From contig NZ_PGFA01000001.1 in the NCBI RefSeq assembly GCF_002797555.1, positions 1,736,001-1,800,000 of the forward strand: a stretch of DNA of 64,000 nt. Reading direction: 5' to 3'. A program made the translations under genes and the position numbers. This stretch comes from Hymenobacter chitinivorans DSM 11115 (lineage in GTDB: Bacteria; Bacteroidota; Bacteroidia; Cytophagales; Hymenobacteraceae). Numbering within the stretch: the stretch's first letter is position 1; each line of letters starts with the position of its first letter. The notes below the pieces were generated by a model. The model did no database searches and was not told the DNA's origin. It saw nothing but the letters and a program-made list of their open reading frames with translations. Shown here one piece after another: positions 30,771-38,663 of the stretch.

Positions 30771-31601
30771 TTACTCGCCGGGTAAGCGGGGCTCGGGCTT
30801 TACCAGAGCCTTATGGTTGGGCACGGGCGCGGTGAACGGCAGGGCCGGCTGGGTCCAGGCCGTGGTGTTGCCGGCCGCATCCATGAGGGCACACGTGACG
30901 GAGTACGACTTCCCGTTTTGCAGCCGAAACGCGCCGCCGCACATACCGTGGCCGATGTAAATCGTGCCCTGCTCGTCGGGGTGGAGGTAGTAGCTGGTTG
31001 CTTGCCCGGTAGTCAGATTCTGCACCGTGGCCTTAACCAGATACTCCGAGTCATCCTGCACCCGGCCCATGAAGTCGACCGATACTTCCGGGCCGCAGCC
31101 AAATTCCTGGTATTGCTGACCTTTCTCGGTAGGTAAGGTCAGCCATTGGGGCGCGGTGTCGTCCTGGCCCGCCACGACGGTATACACGGCCTTGCCCCGG
31201 TGGTGCTGGAATACCAGATTGGTTTTCCCCGTGGCCTTTTTCCCCGCGGCGACGATGACTACCTCATACTGCTTCCCGACTTCCAGCTGCCGCCGCGGCC
31301 GGAGCACCGCCTGGGTTACCGCAAACTCACCGGGCAACAGCTGCACGACCTCCAGCGGAATCCGCTGGTCGCCGGCGCGCAAAAACGCCTCGTGCGTAGT
31401 GCCTAGTCCTGTGAGAAGAACCTGGCTTTGGTAGTAGGCATCCACGACCAGCAGGGAATTTTGCCGAATGGTCTGGCTCCGGGGCCAGAAGCTCAGGCCC
31501 GTACTCATGCACTTGGCCCGGGCCCCGGGGGGCGCCAGCAAAGCCAGCAGGAGCAGGGCAAGTACGCGGCAATTGAAGGAAGCGGGCAGGGCTAGAAGCA
31601 T
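30771..31601 (-). CDS. Secreted protein of unknown function with Ig-like character
   Basis: The 276-residue product has a signal peptide (about residues 1-30, ending PPGARAK) and then a beta-rich mature region. Two cysteines flank a likely Ig-like or fibronectin-like domain (QEFGCGPEVSVDFMGRVQDDSEYLVKA and GHGMCGGAFRLQNGKSYSVTCALMDAAGN). The latter segment looks like a bacterial Ig/FNIII strand pattern. I do not recognise a family. It stands alone, 46 bases from the NTF2-like gene in the same direction. Confidence 0.65.
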   Translation of the reverse strand: MLLALPASFNCRVLALLLLALLAPPGARAKCMSTGLSFWPRSQTIRQNSLLVVDAYYQSQVLLTGLGTTHEAFLRAGDQRIPLEVVQLLPGEFAVTQAVLRPRRQLEVGKQYEVVIVAAGKKATGKTNLVFQHHRGKAVYTVVAGQDDTAPQWLTLPTEKGQQYQEFGCGPEVSVDFMGRVQDDSEYLVKATVQNLTTGQATSYYLHPDEQGTIYIGHGMCGGAFRLQNGKSYSVTCALMDAAGNTTAWTQPALPFTAPVPNHKALVKPEPRLPGE

Positions 31602-31647
31602 AGCGGAGTGGACTAAGATACGGAGCCGGAGCCTGGCTGGAACAGTG

Positions 31648-32187
31648 CTAGTGGCCGTAGCTGACGACCCGGGTAATTTTCCACTGCCCGTCCCGCAGCC
31701 GCCACACCATCATGTTCTTAAACGTGCCACAGTCGTCCTTACCATTTTCAACGTGGCAGAAGCGGTGCTGATAGGTTTCCACGGCCCCGTAGCCACTGAT
31801 GGGGTACACTTCCAGCGTGCCGGGCACCAGCTGCCGGTTCAGGCCGTTGGTGCGGGCCTGCTCAAACATAGTGCGGAAGCCCTGCATGGTTTGCGCGTAG
31901 TTGGCCAGGCCGCCCCGGTCGTGAAAAAACTCCAGGTCGTCGGCGAAGTAGGTCTGCAGCTGGGTCAGGTCGTGGCGGTTGAAGGCCACGAACAGCAGGC
32001 TGTCTTGCCGGGCAATGGTGGCGTACAGGGCCGCATCGACTGGCTTATAGGCGGCCGGAACTTGCGCCGCCGTGGCGGGCAGGTGAGCCGTGGAGCAGGC
32101 CCCCGCGCCCAGCAGCAAGCCAAATAGGACCAGGGACGTGGGAAAGTGGCGGGCGGCCGTCCTGAGCAGGCGGGGGCGGAGTAGCAT
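31648..32187 (-). CDS. NTF2-like/DUF4440 lipoprotein
   Basis: From the ATG at 32187 (MLLRPRLLRTAARHF) the product has 179 residues with a hydrophobic leader ending in a lipobox (LLLGAGACST). The mature part has the SnoaL/NTF2 cone fold: AALYATIARQDSLLFVAFNRHDLTQLQTYFADDLEFFHDRGG followed by VWRLRDGQWKITRVVSYGH at the C-terminus, both typical of DUF4440 proteins. Such proteins are usually non-catalytic or small-molecule binding; the specific role is unknown. The ORF extends upstream of this ATG without similarity. Confidence 0.82.
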   Translation of the reverse strand: MLLRPRLLRTAARHFPTSLVLFGLLLGAGACSTAHLPATAAQVPAAYKPVDAALYATIARQDSLLFVAFNRHDLTQLQTYFADDLEFFHDRGGLANYAQTMQGFRTMFEQARTNGLNRQLVPGTLEVYPISGYGAVETYQHRFCHVENGKDDCGTFKNMMVWRLRDGQWKITRVVSYGH

Positions 32188-32393
32188 CGACAAAGGGGGG
32201 AGAAGAGGCGGATAGCAGTCCGAATATACGGAAGAGCCTATTGTTTCCGGCGCTGTTGAGCTAGGCCAAAAACGGGCTATAATGGCACCCACCACCGGCA
32301 AAACTCGTTAGAAAGCAGATGTCCGCCGGGTATGAGCCCACCAGGAGCGAGGCCGCCGGGCCCTAACGAGTGTAGTATTAACCGCAGCGCAGC

Positions 32394-33239
32394 ATGGAAA
32401 CAGTGGAAAAAGCCAACCCAGTGCAGACCACCTACGACATTGCCCAGATTATGGGCGGCCTCTACGGCGACGGTATTATTGGCCTCAAAGGCGCCTTCAG
32501 TCGGGAGTGGGCCCAGCAATTGGGCGAGGACATCACCCGGCTGTACGCTGAGGCCCTGCAGCGGCCCGGCGGCGCCCTGGGTCGGGGCCCCAAGCGCCAC
32601 TACGTCGAAATTCACCCCGAAAACATCCGCGGCTTCGTGGAGCTGGCCACGCATCCGTGGGTAACCACTGTGTGCGAAGCTGTGCTGGGGCCCGACTACA
32701 AAATCGTGGAAATCGGCTTCGACGTGCCCGGGCCCGGGGCCATGAACCAGCCCTGGCACCGCGACTTTCCCGCCAACGAAGACACCATCCGGGGTCGGCG
32801 GCTCAACTCGCTGGCCTTCAACCTGACCACTGTCGACGTCACCGAGGACATGGGCCCCTTCGAAATTGCGCCCGGCACCCAGTGGGATTTGCCCGTCGGC
32901 TTCGCGCACGAGATGTTTCCGCCCAAAACGAACAGTCCGCGCTACGAGGCCCGGGCCCAGCGCAAGATGCCCCAGATGGGCGACATTTCCGCCCGCTCGG
33001 CCCTGACCATTCACCGCGGCACGGCCAACCACTCGGATAAGTCGCGGCCCGCCCTGGTGCTGGGCGTGGATGCGCCCACGGCCAACAATGCCGAGCGCCA
33101 CGACCTGCAGCTCACCCACCGCTTCTACGCCACGCTGCCCGAGAGTCTGCGCCAGCACCTGACCTGCCGCCTCGTCGATGAGCTCGAGCCCATCGTGCAG
33201 GGCCACACCATCGAAGGCCTGATGATGGGCGAAGCATAA
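32394..33239 (+). CDS. Phytanoyl-CoA dioxygenase (PhyH) family protein
   Basis: The 281-residue product is a Fe(II)/2-oxoglutarate dioxygenase of the PhyH type. The iron ligands are His122 and Asp124 in QPWHRDFPANED, with a distal His in the SALTIHRGTANHSDKSRPALVLGV block (His207 or His213) and the 2-oxoglutarate-binding Arg218. It would hydroxylate a small molecule such as an amino acid, lipid or natural product. No biosynthetic partner adjoins; a GH43 gene follows after a 330-base repeat region. Confidence 0.9.
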   Translation: METVEKANPVQTTYDIAQIMGGLYGDGIIGLKGAFSREWAQQLGEDITRLYAEALQRPGGALGRGPKRHYVEIHPENIRGFVELATHPWVTTVCEAVLGPDYKIVEIGFDVPGPGAMNQPWHRDFPANEDTIRGRRLNSLAFNLTTVDVTEDMGPFEIAPGTQWDLPVGFAHEMFPPKTNSPRYEARAQRKMPQMGDISARSALTIHRGTANHSDKSRPALVLGVDAPTANNAERHDLQLTHRFYATLPESLRQHLTCRLVDELEPIVQGHTIEGLMMGEA

Positions 33240-33565
33240 AAGGTAAAATAGCAGTTTTTATTCTCCTCCTCTGATGAGGAGGGGTGCCCGAAGGGCGGGG
33301 TGGTTGACCCAGTCAGAACGATGTAGCTGAACGTCATTCGGAGCATTCTGCAATTCAAGCAGAGACGAGGAATCTCATGTGCCGATGTTATTTATTCTGT
33401 CATCCTGAGCTTGCGAAGGACCTTCCTCACCTGCGTGGCAAACGTCATTCAATGTGACGAAGCTCTTCCATCGTGCGGTAGTAAGGGCTTTGTCGCGTTG
33501 GCAGGAGCCGTGGTGGGGTAGGCGAGGAAGGTCCTTCGCAAGCTCAGGATGACAGACGAGTAAAA
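33240..33565. other. Intergenic region with two repeats before the GH43 gene
   Basis: It holds a short palindrome (CTCCTCCTCTGATGAGGAGG, 33264-33283) and hairpin element A copy 3 (33397-33555). The palindrome is followed by the GCCCGAAGGGCGGGGTGG word often seen beside such repeats in this phylum. Element A copy 3 ends 10 bases before the GH43 start. Confidence 0.6.
33397..33555. repeat. Hairpin element family A, copy 3
   Basis: It starts CTGTCATCCTGAGCTTGCGA and closes with TCGCAAGCTCAGGATGACAG, a perfect 20-bp inverted repeat, with inner arms GAAGGACCTTCCTCACC against the related GGCGAGGAAGGTCCTTC. It shares the interior words AGTAAGGGCTTTG with copy 1. The arm end is only 10 bases from the ATG at 33566, so it occupies the position where the promoter and ribosome-binding site of that gene should be. 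Confidence 0.88.
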
Positions 33566-34597
33566 ATGCCCGACAAGAAAGCTGCTCAACCCATGTCCAC
33601 GCCCGACGACGACCATATCTACCAGGAAGCTCAGCTGGCGCCCATGACGGTGGCCGAAATCAACGAGCTGACCCGGGCTGCCCGGGCCCAGCCGCCCAGC
33701 GCCGACCAAACCCACGTGCTGGTGCCCGACGGCGAAGACCCCTGGGTGATTAGCCACGAAGGCCAGCTCTACTACTGCACCGTGGACCGGCTCAAGCGCA
33801 AAATTCTGGTGGCGAAATTCTCCCGCCTGCAGGACATGGCCGCCGCCGAGCTGGTGGAAGTGTGGCCCGGCTTGCAGGGTGCCACGCCGGAGTTCGTGGA
33901 AATCTGGGCGCCCGAGCTGCAGCTCATCGACGGGCAGTGGTACGTGTACTTCGCGCTCTACAACGCCCGGCTTGGCGAGGAGCGGCTCTACGCCCTGCAG
34001 GGCATTTCCGCTGACCCCCAGGGCGAGTACGAGTTCAAGGGCAAGCTCGCAGTGCCTACCGACCGGTGGGCCATCGACGGCACCGTGCTTCGCTTGGATG
34101 ATGAGCAGCTCTACTTTCTCTGGTCGGGCTGGGAGGGGGCTACCAACGTGAGCCAGAACCTCTACATTGCCCGGATGAGCAACCCCTGGACCATCAGCTC
34201 GGATAGGGTCTGCATATCCAGGCCCGAGCACGACTGGGAAAAACAGGGCTACCCCTACGTCAACGAAGGCCCGCAGGTATTGCAGCGCCAGGGGCGCACC
34301 TTCGTCATCTACTCGGCCTCCGGTAGCTGGACCGACGACTACTGCCTGGGCCAGCTCACCTACCTCGGCGGCGACCCGCTGAGCCCCGCCGCCTGGCGCA
34401 AGGAGCCCCGGCCGGTATTTGCCAAAACCAGCACCATTTTCGGCCCCGGCCATGCGTCGTTCGTGGAGCTCGGGGGCCAGGACTACATCATCTACCACGC
34501 CGCCCGCCGCAGCCGGGCCGGCTGGGCCCGGCAGATTCGTTATAAGCCCTTCACCTGGCACGAAGACGGCTCGCCAGACTTTGGCGAGCCGCTCTAA
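33566..34597 (+). CDS. GH43-type glycoside hydrolase (five-bladed propeller)
   Basis: The 343-residue product has the three acidic residues of the family 43 active site at the expected positions: the general base Asp58 in GEDPWVI, Asp171 in RWAIDGTVLR, and the general acid Glu234 in PYVNEGPQVL. The final blades (GPGHASFVELGGQDYIIYHA) are also typical. Such enzymes are arabinofuranosidases or xylosidases. There is no signal peptide, so it may act in the cytoplasm on imported oligosaccharides. An alternative ATG lies at 33593. The gene immediately follows hairpin element A, and no SusC/D partners are near. Confidence 0.9.
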   Translation: MPDKKAAQPMSTPDDDHIYQEAQLAPMTVAEINELTRAARAQPPSADQTHVLVPDGEDPWVISHEGQLYYCTVDRLKRKILVAKFSRLQDMAAAELVEVWPGLQGATPEFVEIWAPELQLIDGQWYVYFALYNARLGEERLYALQGISADPQGEYEFKGKLAVPTDRWAIDGTVLRLDDEQLYFLWSGWEGATNVSQNLYIARMSNPWTISSDRVCISRPEHDWEKQGYPYVNEGPQVLQRQGRTFVIYSASGSWTDDYCLGQLTYLGGDPLSPAAWRKEPRPVFAKTSTIFGPGHASFVELGGQDYIIYHAARRSRAGWARQIRYKPFTWHEDGSPDFGEPL

Positions 34598-34634
34598 CGA
34601 TGTTCCGGAAAAACTGCTTCGGCAACTTTCGCAC

Positions 34635-34937
34635 TTAGCTACCGGAGCGGACCTGGTTGGCTTTCTGCTCCCGCTCGGCGGCTTTGAGTTGGTGGCGCTT
34701 GGCTTCGAGGCGCTCCTGCTCACTCTTGGCCCGCAGCTTGGCTTCCTCGGTTACGCGCTCCTGCTCCCGGATTTCGCTGCGCAGGCCCTCGATTTCCATC
34801 GAGCTGCCCGAAGTCGAGGAGCCCGAGGTGGAGGAAGCGCCGCTGCCGCCCGAACCCGAGTTCAGGAGGGAGCAGCCGATGGTGGCGGGCAGGCTCAGCA
34901 GCAGGCCGGCAGCCAGAAGTTGTTTGAATACGCGCAT
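34635..34937 (-). CDS. Small coiled-coil lipoprotein
   Basis: The 100-residue product has a lipoprotein signal (LLLSLPATIGCS) with a lipid-accepting Cys, a Ser/Gly-rich linker (SGSGGSGASSTSGSSTSGSS) and a C-terminal charged helix (about residues 48-95, IREQERVTEEAKLRAKSEQERLE), a coiled coil. This is a common design for periplasmic spacer lipoproteins. The family is not known to me. Confidence 0.75.
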   Translation of the reverse strand: MRVFKQLLAAGLLLSLPATIGCSLLNSGSGGSGASSTSGSSTSGSSMEIEGLRSEIREQERVTEEAKLRAKSEQERLEAKRHQLKAAEREQKANQVRSGS

Positions 34938-35092
34938 GGTCGTAAGGATATAGGTTTATCCTTGCTCTACCCTGCTTTTTGCTGCTTTGTTATTGATGAG
35001 CAAGGCTTTAGCGGGGCTTGCGGCGGGGCTATAGCGGAGGTTATTCCACTGCTTTAACTGCCCGGCGGCGCTGTCCTGGCCTGGTAGGCAGC

Positions 35093-35653
35093 TCAGTCAA
35101 TCTTCAGCGGCGGGCCTACTACTTGCATGTCGCAGGCGGCAAATACGTCGGCGACCTGCTGGGGCGTGGGCTCGGTTTTGAAGGCGGCCATGGCCACGAA
35201 AAAATCTTCCAGCTTGCCGGCCGGTTGCAGGGTCACCTGCATCTTACCCCGGGCGCTGACCTGGGTCCAGGCGTGGGGTACCTGCCGGGGCAGGAAGATT
35301 GAGTCGCCGGTTTTGAGCCGGTATTTGTCGTCGCCGACCAGAAAGGCGTATTCCCCGTCGAGCACGGTAAAGATTTCGTCCTGATGGGGGTGAATGTGCA
35401 GCGGCGTGCCCCGGCCCTGGGAGAGGCTGGTTTGCTCGAAAATGGCCAGGTCGCCGTTGGTGTCCTTGCCCGATACTTTCACGTCCAGCACGTTCTGGTT
35501 CACGCCCTTGAGCTGCATGTGCCCGTGGTAGCGCCCTTCCCCGGCCGGAATCTTAAAGCCTTTCGGGCTCCGCTCGGCCCAGCGTGGGGTGGGGAAGGCG
35601 GCGGCCAGGGGCAGGGCGGCCAAGGTGGTGCGGACGAAAGTGCGGCGCTGCAT
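35093..35653 (-). CDS. Secreted cupin domain protein
   Basis: From the ATG at 35653 (MQRRTFVRTTLAALPLAAAF) the product has 186 residues with a Tat-like leader and a single cupin domain: HIHPHQDEIFTVLDGEYAFLVGDDKYRLKTGDSIFLPRQVPHAW, where the two motif sets carry metal-binding His/His/Glu (HIHPHQDE) and a further His (PHAW). Such proteins are metal-dependent isomerases or dioxygenases, or sensory cupins. No partner is evident. The ORF's earlier Met adds only nine residues. Confidence 0.9.
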   Translation of the reverse strand: MQRRTFVRTTLAALPLAAAFPTPRWAERSPKGFKIPAGEGRYHGHMQLKGVNQNVLDVKVSGKDTNGDLAIFEQTSLSQGRGTPLHIHPHQDEIFTVLDGEYAFLVGDDKYRLKTGDSIFLPRQVPHAWTQVSARGKMQVTLQPAGKLEDFFVAMAAFKTEPTPQQVADVFAACDMQVVGPPLKID

Positions 35654-35731
35654 ACCCAACTGGTGTAGAGGTGAAGCCAAGAACGGCGGCCTTCTCTAAA
35701 TATAGGAATTTTAGCGTATTTGGCCGCAGCC

Positions 35732-36418
35732 TTAGGGAGCAAACAGGGGCCTGTCGTCCCGAGCTGAGCTGAGCTGACTCAGCATCCCGGCTTTGGCTAG
35801 CACGGTCAAGACCTTTTTAGCGTTTTCATGCTCGTTACCCAGCCACTCCCGGAGCTCGATGAACTCCTTGGTCGTGTTGATGTACTGCAGAAAGAACCAG
35901 GGGTCCAGGCAGCCAAATTCTGGGCAGTTGATCAGAATGACGTCAATTTCCTGACCGGTGCGGTTATTTCGAAACAGGCATTCGTAGCCGTGCAGATAAT
36001 ATGACCAGCCGGCTTTAAGGACTCCGCTGGATTGCCCGCGTCGGATATGTAGCATCTTGGTCCGCATTAGCCCTTTCCAATCATCCCGTTTCTCCGGCGG
36101 GATGGATAGGGCCTCATACAGCCCGTCCATCAACTCGAATGCCTGCCGCCGAAACTCCTTGGCGCAGGCGTAGAGTGCCGCCTTGCGGGCTAGAATACTG
36201 GGGGTTGACACTGCCGGAATGATGGTAATAAACCCGCCGGATTCTGCGTCCCAGTTTCGGAATGCGTGGTTTTCCAGCGTTTCGAAAAGCCTATCTAAAT
36301 ACCCATCGGGCAGAAAAGTGTATCGAAAGCCTACTTCCCGGTACTCTTGCAGCAGTTCGAGCAGCTCCGCCGCCGAGGGCAGCGGCTTCGGATCCGGAAT
36401 AACGTAGCGCTCCTGCAT
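35732..36418 (-). CDS. DUF6896-like protein of unknown function
   Basis: The 228-residue product has no signal or membrane segments. The stretch GWSYYLHGYECLFRNNRTGQEIDVILINCPEFGCLDPWFFLQYI (about residues 135-180) resembles the DUF6896 family signature, which carries a conserved WxxxxHGxGC motif and an acidic patch around 'GQEIDV'. The function of this family is not established; homologues often sit in toxin or immunity-like neighbourhoods, and here the gene follows a secreted NUC1-type nuclease by 5 bases. The family assignment is tentative. Confidence 0.55.
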   Translation of the reverse strand: MQERYVIPDPKPLPSAAELLELLQEYREVGFRYTFLPDGYLDRLFETLENHAFRNWDAESGGFITIIPAVSTPSILARKAALYACAKEFRRQAFELMDGLYEALSIPPEKRDDWKGLMRTKMLHIRRGQSSGVLKAGWSYYLHGYECLFRNNRTGQEIDVILINCPEFGCLDPWFFLQYINTTKEFIELREWLGNEHENAKKVLTVLAKAGMLSQLSSARDDRPLFAP

Positions 36419-36423
36419 CCAGC

Positions 36424-37893
36424 TTACCGCGTCGGGCCCTGGTCTACCTGGGCTTCCAGGCGGGCCTGCACCTCCACGGGCAGCTTGCTGAGCAAATCCA
36501 GGCCGGTGGCATTTTCGATGGCGTCGACCGAGACGCGGTACTGGCTCCAGTCGGCGCTGACCGAGTTGTCGTTGGGCGTGTCCAGGGCCACGATGCGGGC
36601 CTGGGTGGCCACGCGGTTCAGATCATCCGAGCCCTCGGGCAGAATCACCAGCACCTTCCAGACCCGGGCCGGCACGGTCACGCGGCCCCCGTCGAGGGTC
36701 GTGGTGAAGCCCTTGGCCCCGGTGCCGCCCTTGCCGTAGCTGCCCATAATGACGTAAATTTCCTGGCCCCGGCTCACCTGGGTGCGGCCCCATTCTTCGA
36801 GGCTGCTCCAGGTGCGCTGGTTGTTGTTGGGGGCCTGCGGAATCATGTTGGTCATCAGGAAAGTGGCCGAGTTGTCGTCCAGCTCGGTGGTGCGGTCGGC
36901 CGAGGGGCAGTTGTGGCCCTTGTCGAAGCCCGAGCCCGAGTAGCTGCGCGGCGTCACGGCGTAGAACCCGCGGGGCAGGGCCGGGTCGGGGCGGAAGTCG
37001 TCCTGGCGGGGGGCCGAGCCCATCCAGGCCCGGTTCAGGTGCCAGCTCACCCAGGTAGGAATTCCGCGGTTGGCGTTGTAGCCGATGCTGAACTGGGGCT
37101 TGACGAGCAGGTAGTTGGTCAGGTTGTCGGGGCTGCTGGTAGCCCCGCTGGGGTTGCCCAGGGCCATATTATCGTCGCGGCTGGTTACCACGGCCGTGGC
37201 CTTGCGCGTGGTGGCCGGTGGCAGGGAAGTGCCTTGCCCGGCGCTGCTGCTCGGGGTAGGTGCGGGGCCGGCGTTACTATTGCCCGCGGCCACGCTGCCG
37301 CCCGTCGTTTCGAGCTGCACGTCGTCTATATTGAGTCGGCCGCTGCCGCCGGTTTTGCGGATTTCCAGGCGCAGGCGGTTGGTAGTGCCCCCGCTGAAGG
37401 TATTCACCGCCAGGCGCGGGCCCTGGGTGCGCACCGGCTGCCCGATGCGGCGGAAGCTGCGCCCCCCGTCCACGCTGCCCCACAGCTCCCAGGTGCTGGC
37501 CGGGTCGTTGCCGTAGGCCGCCGCGCTGATGCGGATGCTGCGCACCCCGGCCGGGGCGTCGAAGTTCATCCGCAGCTTGCCCTGATTGCGCAGGCGGGCC
37601 GCGTGCTGCCCGTTCTTGTGGTCCTCGTCGGCTGAGCCAATCAAGGCGTCTTCAAAGTGCCAGGCCCCGGTGGTCAGCGTCTCATCGGCGGTGGAGTAGG
37701 CCCCCTTGCTACCGGCCTCGAAGGTTTCGAGCAGGCCGCTGCCCGTGGGCGTCTGGGCCGCCGGGCCGGCATTCCCCGCCGATTCCACCGGAATGGCCGG
37801 CGGACCGTCGGGCAGGGGCGGGCGGGAGGTTTCGGGTGAGGACTGGGAACAAGCCAGCAGGGCGGCGGGCAGCAGAAACAGGAGGCGGGACAT
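36424..37893 (-). CDS. DNA/RNA non-specific endonuclease (NUC1 family) lipoprotein
   Basis: The 489-residue product begins with a lipoprotein signal (LFLLPAALLACSQ). A beta-rich domain follows (about residues 60-200, RSIRISAAAYGNDPAS and RSFRRIGQPVRT), then a Ser/Thr-rich linker, and finally a NUC1 beta-beta-alpha-metal nuclease: DKGHNCPSADRT (DRGH motif with the His general base) and DDNSATFLMTNMIPQAPNNNQRTW, where Asn binds Mg2+. It would degrade nucleic acids outside the cell, for nutrient scavenging. The next gene (DUF6896-like) begins 5 bases downstream of the stop. Confidence 0.92.
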   Translation of the reverse strand: MSRLLFLLPAALLACSQSSPETSRPPLPDGPPAIPVESAGNAGPAAQTPTGSGLLETFEAGSKGAYSTADETLTTGAWHFEDALIGSADEDHKNGQHAARLRNQGKLRMNFDAPAGVRSIRISAAAYGNDPASTWELWGSVDGGRSFRRIGQPVRTQGPRLAVNTFSGGTTNRLRLEIRKTGGSGRLNIDDVQLETTGGSVAAGNSNAGPAPTPSSSAGQGTSLPPATTRKATAVVTSRDDNMALGNPSGATSSPDNLTNYLLVKPQFSIGYNANRGIPTWVSWHLNRAWMGSAPRQDDFRPDPALPRGFYAVTPRSYSGSGFDKGHNCPSADRTTELDDNSATFLMTNMIPQAPNNNQRTWSSLEEWGRTQVSRGQEIYVIMGSYGKGGTGAKGFTTTLDGGRVTVPARVWKVLVILPEGSDDLNRVATQARIVALDTPNDNSVSADWSQYRVSVDAIENATGLDLLSKLPVEVQARLEAQVDQGPTR

Positions 37894-37929
37894 AGGGCGA
37901 AGGTAATAAATGCGCGGCAGGCCGCGGTA

Positions 37930-37949
37930 GAGACGCCTACTTGCGTCTC
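37930..37949. repeat. Small perfect hairpin near the nuclease promoter
   Basis: GAGACGC (37930-37936) pairs with GCGTCTC (37943-37949) across a 6-base loop. It is directly upstream of the nuclease gene, within its probable leader, and next to the larger REP-like element. Confidence 0.5.
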
Positions 37950-37962
37950 AATCAACAGCAGT

Positions 37963-38056
37963 AGTAGCGCGAACTTTGTAGTTCGCGTGCTCCACGCCGT
38001 TAGAATCGTTGCAACGATGGTCGTTCAGCCACGCGAACTACAAAGTTCGCGCTACT
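37963..38056. repeat. REP/BIME-like palindromic element
   Basis: A 27-bp perfect inverted repeat: AGTAGCGCGAACTTTGTAGT... at 37963-37989 is mirrored at 38030-38056. Each arm is itself a small hairpin (GCGAAC-TTTGTA-GTTCGC). The interior is 40 bases without an ORF. This design matches REP/BIME-type elements mobilised by RAYT transposases, although no transposase gene is present in the window. Confidence 0.8.
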
Positions 38057-38072
38057 GCCATTCCTGATAAGA

Positions 38073-38663
38073 CTATTCCGCCGGGGCCGGGGGCAGGAGA
38101 CTTTCCAGGGTGGCAATTTCCAGGTCCAGGGCCCGGATCCGGTTTTCGAGCAGGCTCTGGGGCAGCCGGCCGCACTTGGTCAGCTTGTGCTCCGCCACGT
38201 CGATGTGGTGCTCGTACCAGAGCCGGTCCAACCCGTCGGGGTCGTCCTGCCCAGCCGGGGGCACGGCGGGCAGCGTGGCTTGCAGCGCCCTGAGCACCGC
38301 CACCCGCCGCCGCAGCGCCGGGGCCTGGTCCCGGAGCAGGCTGAGCTCATAGCGCGCATTGCCGGCCTCGTGCCGGACGATCCGCAGGCGCCGCCGCATC
38401 TCGTCGACCACCTCGATGTTAGCGGTGTGCGCCGGGTCGGTTTCCGCCGGGGTCAGCGGGGGCTCGGCAGGAACCGAATCATGGGGTACCGCCAGTAGTT
38501 GGCGCAGGCGGGCCATGCGTTCGGCAGCCACCGGGGGCAGGCCGCGGCGGCCAATTTCGACCTGCCCCAGCTGCTCACGGGACACGCGCAGGTAGATGGC
38601 CAAATCGTGCTGGGACAGGGCTAGCTGCTGACGGAGCAGCCCGCGGCCGGAGGAGAGGGGCAT
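38073..38663 (-). CDS. XRE-type helix-turn-helix regulator with coiled coil
   Basis: The 196-residue product has an N-terminal HTH_3-like domain (LLRQQLALSQHDLAIYLRVSREQLGQVEIGRRG, about residues 8-60), with the LSQHDLAxYLxVSREQLGQVExGRRG pattern of phage-repressor-like regulators. The rest is Arg/Leu-rich and helical (about 90-185). It is divergent from the ATPase/nuclease pair, and the region between them carries eight copies of a TTGTGACA-type word, so autorepression and control of the pair are plausible. Neither has been tested. Confidence 0.75.
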   Translation of the reverse strand: MPLSSGRGLLRQQLALSQHDLAIYLRVSREQLGQVEIGRRGLPPVAAERMARLRQLLAVPHDSVPAEPPLTPAETDPAHTANIEVVDEMRRRLRIVRHEAGNARYELSLLRDQAPALRRRVAVLRALQATLPAVPPAGQDDPDGLDRLWYEHHIDVAEHKLTKCGRLPQSLLENRIRALDLEIATLESLLPPAPAE

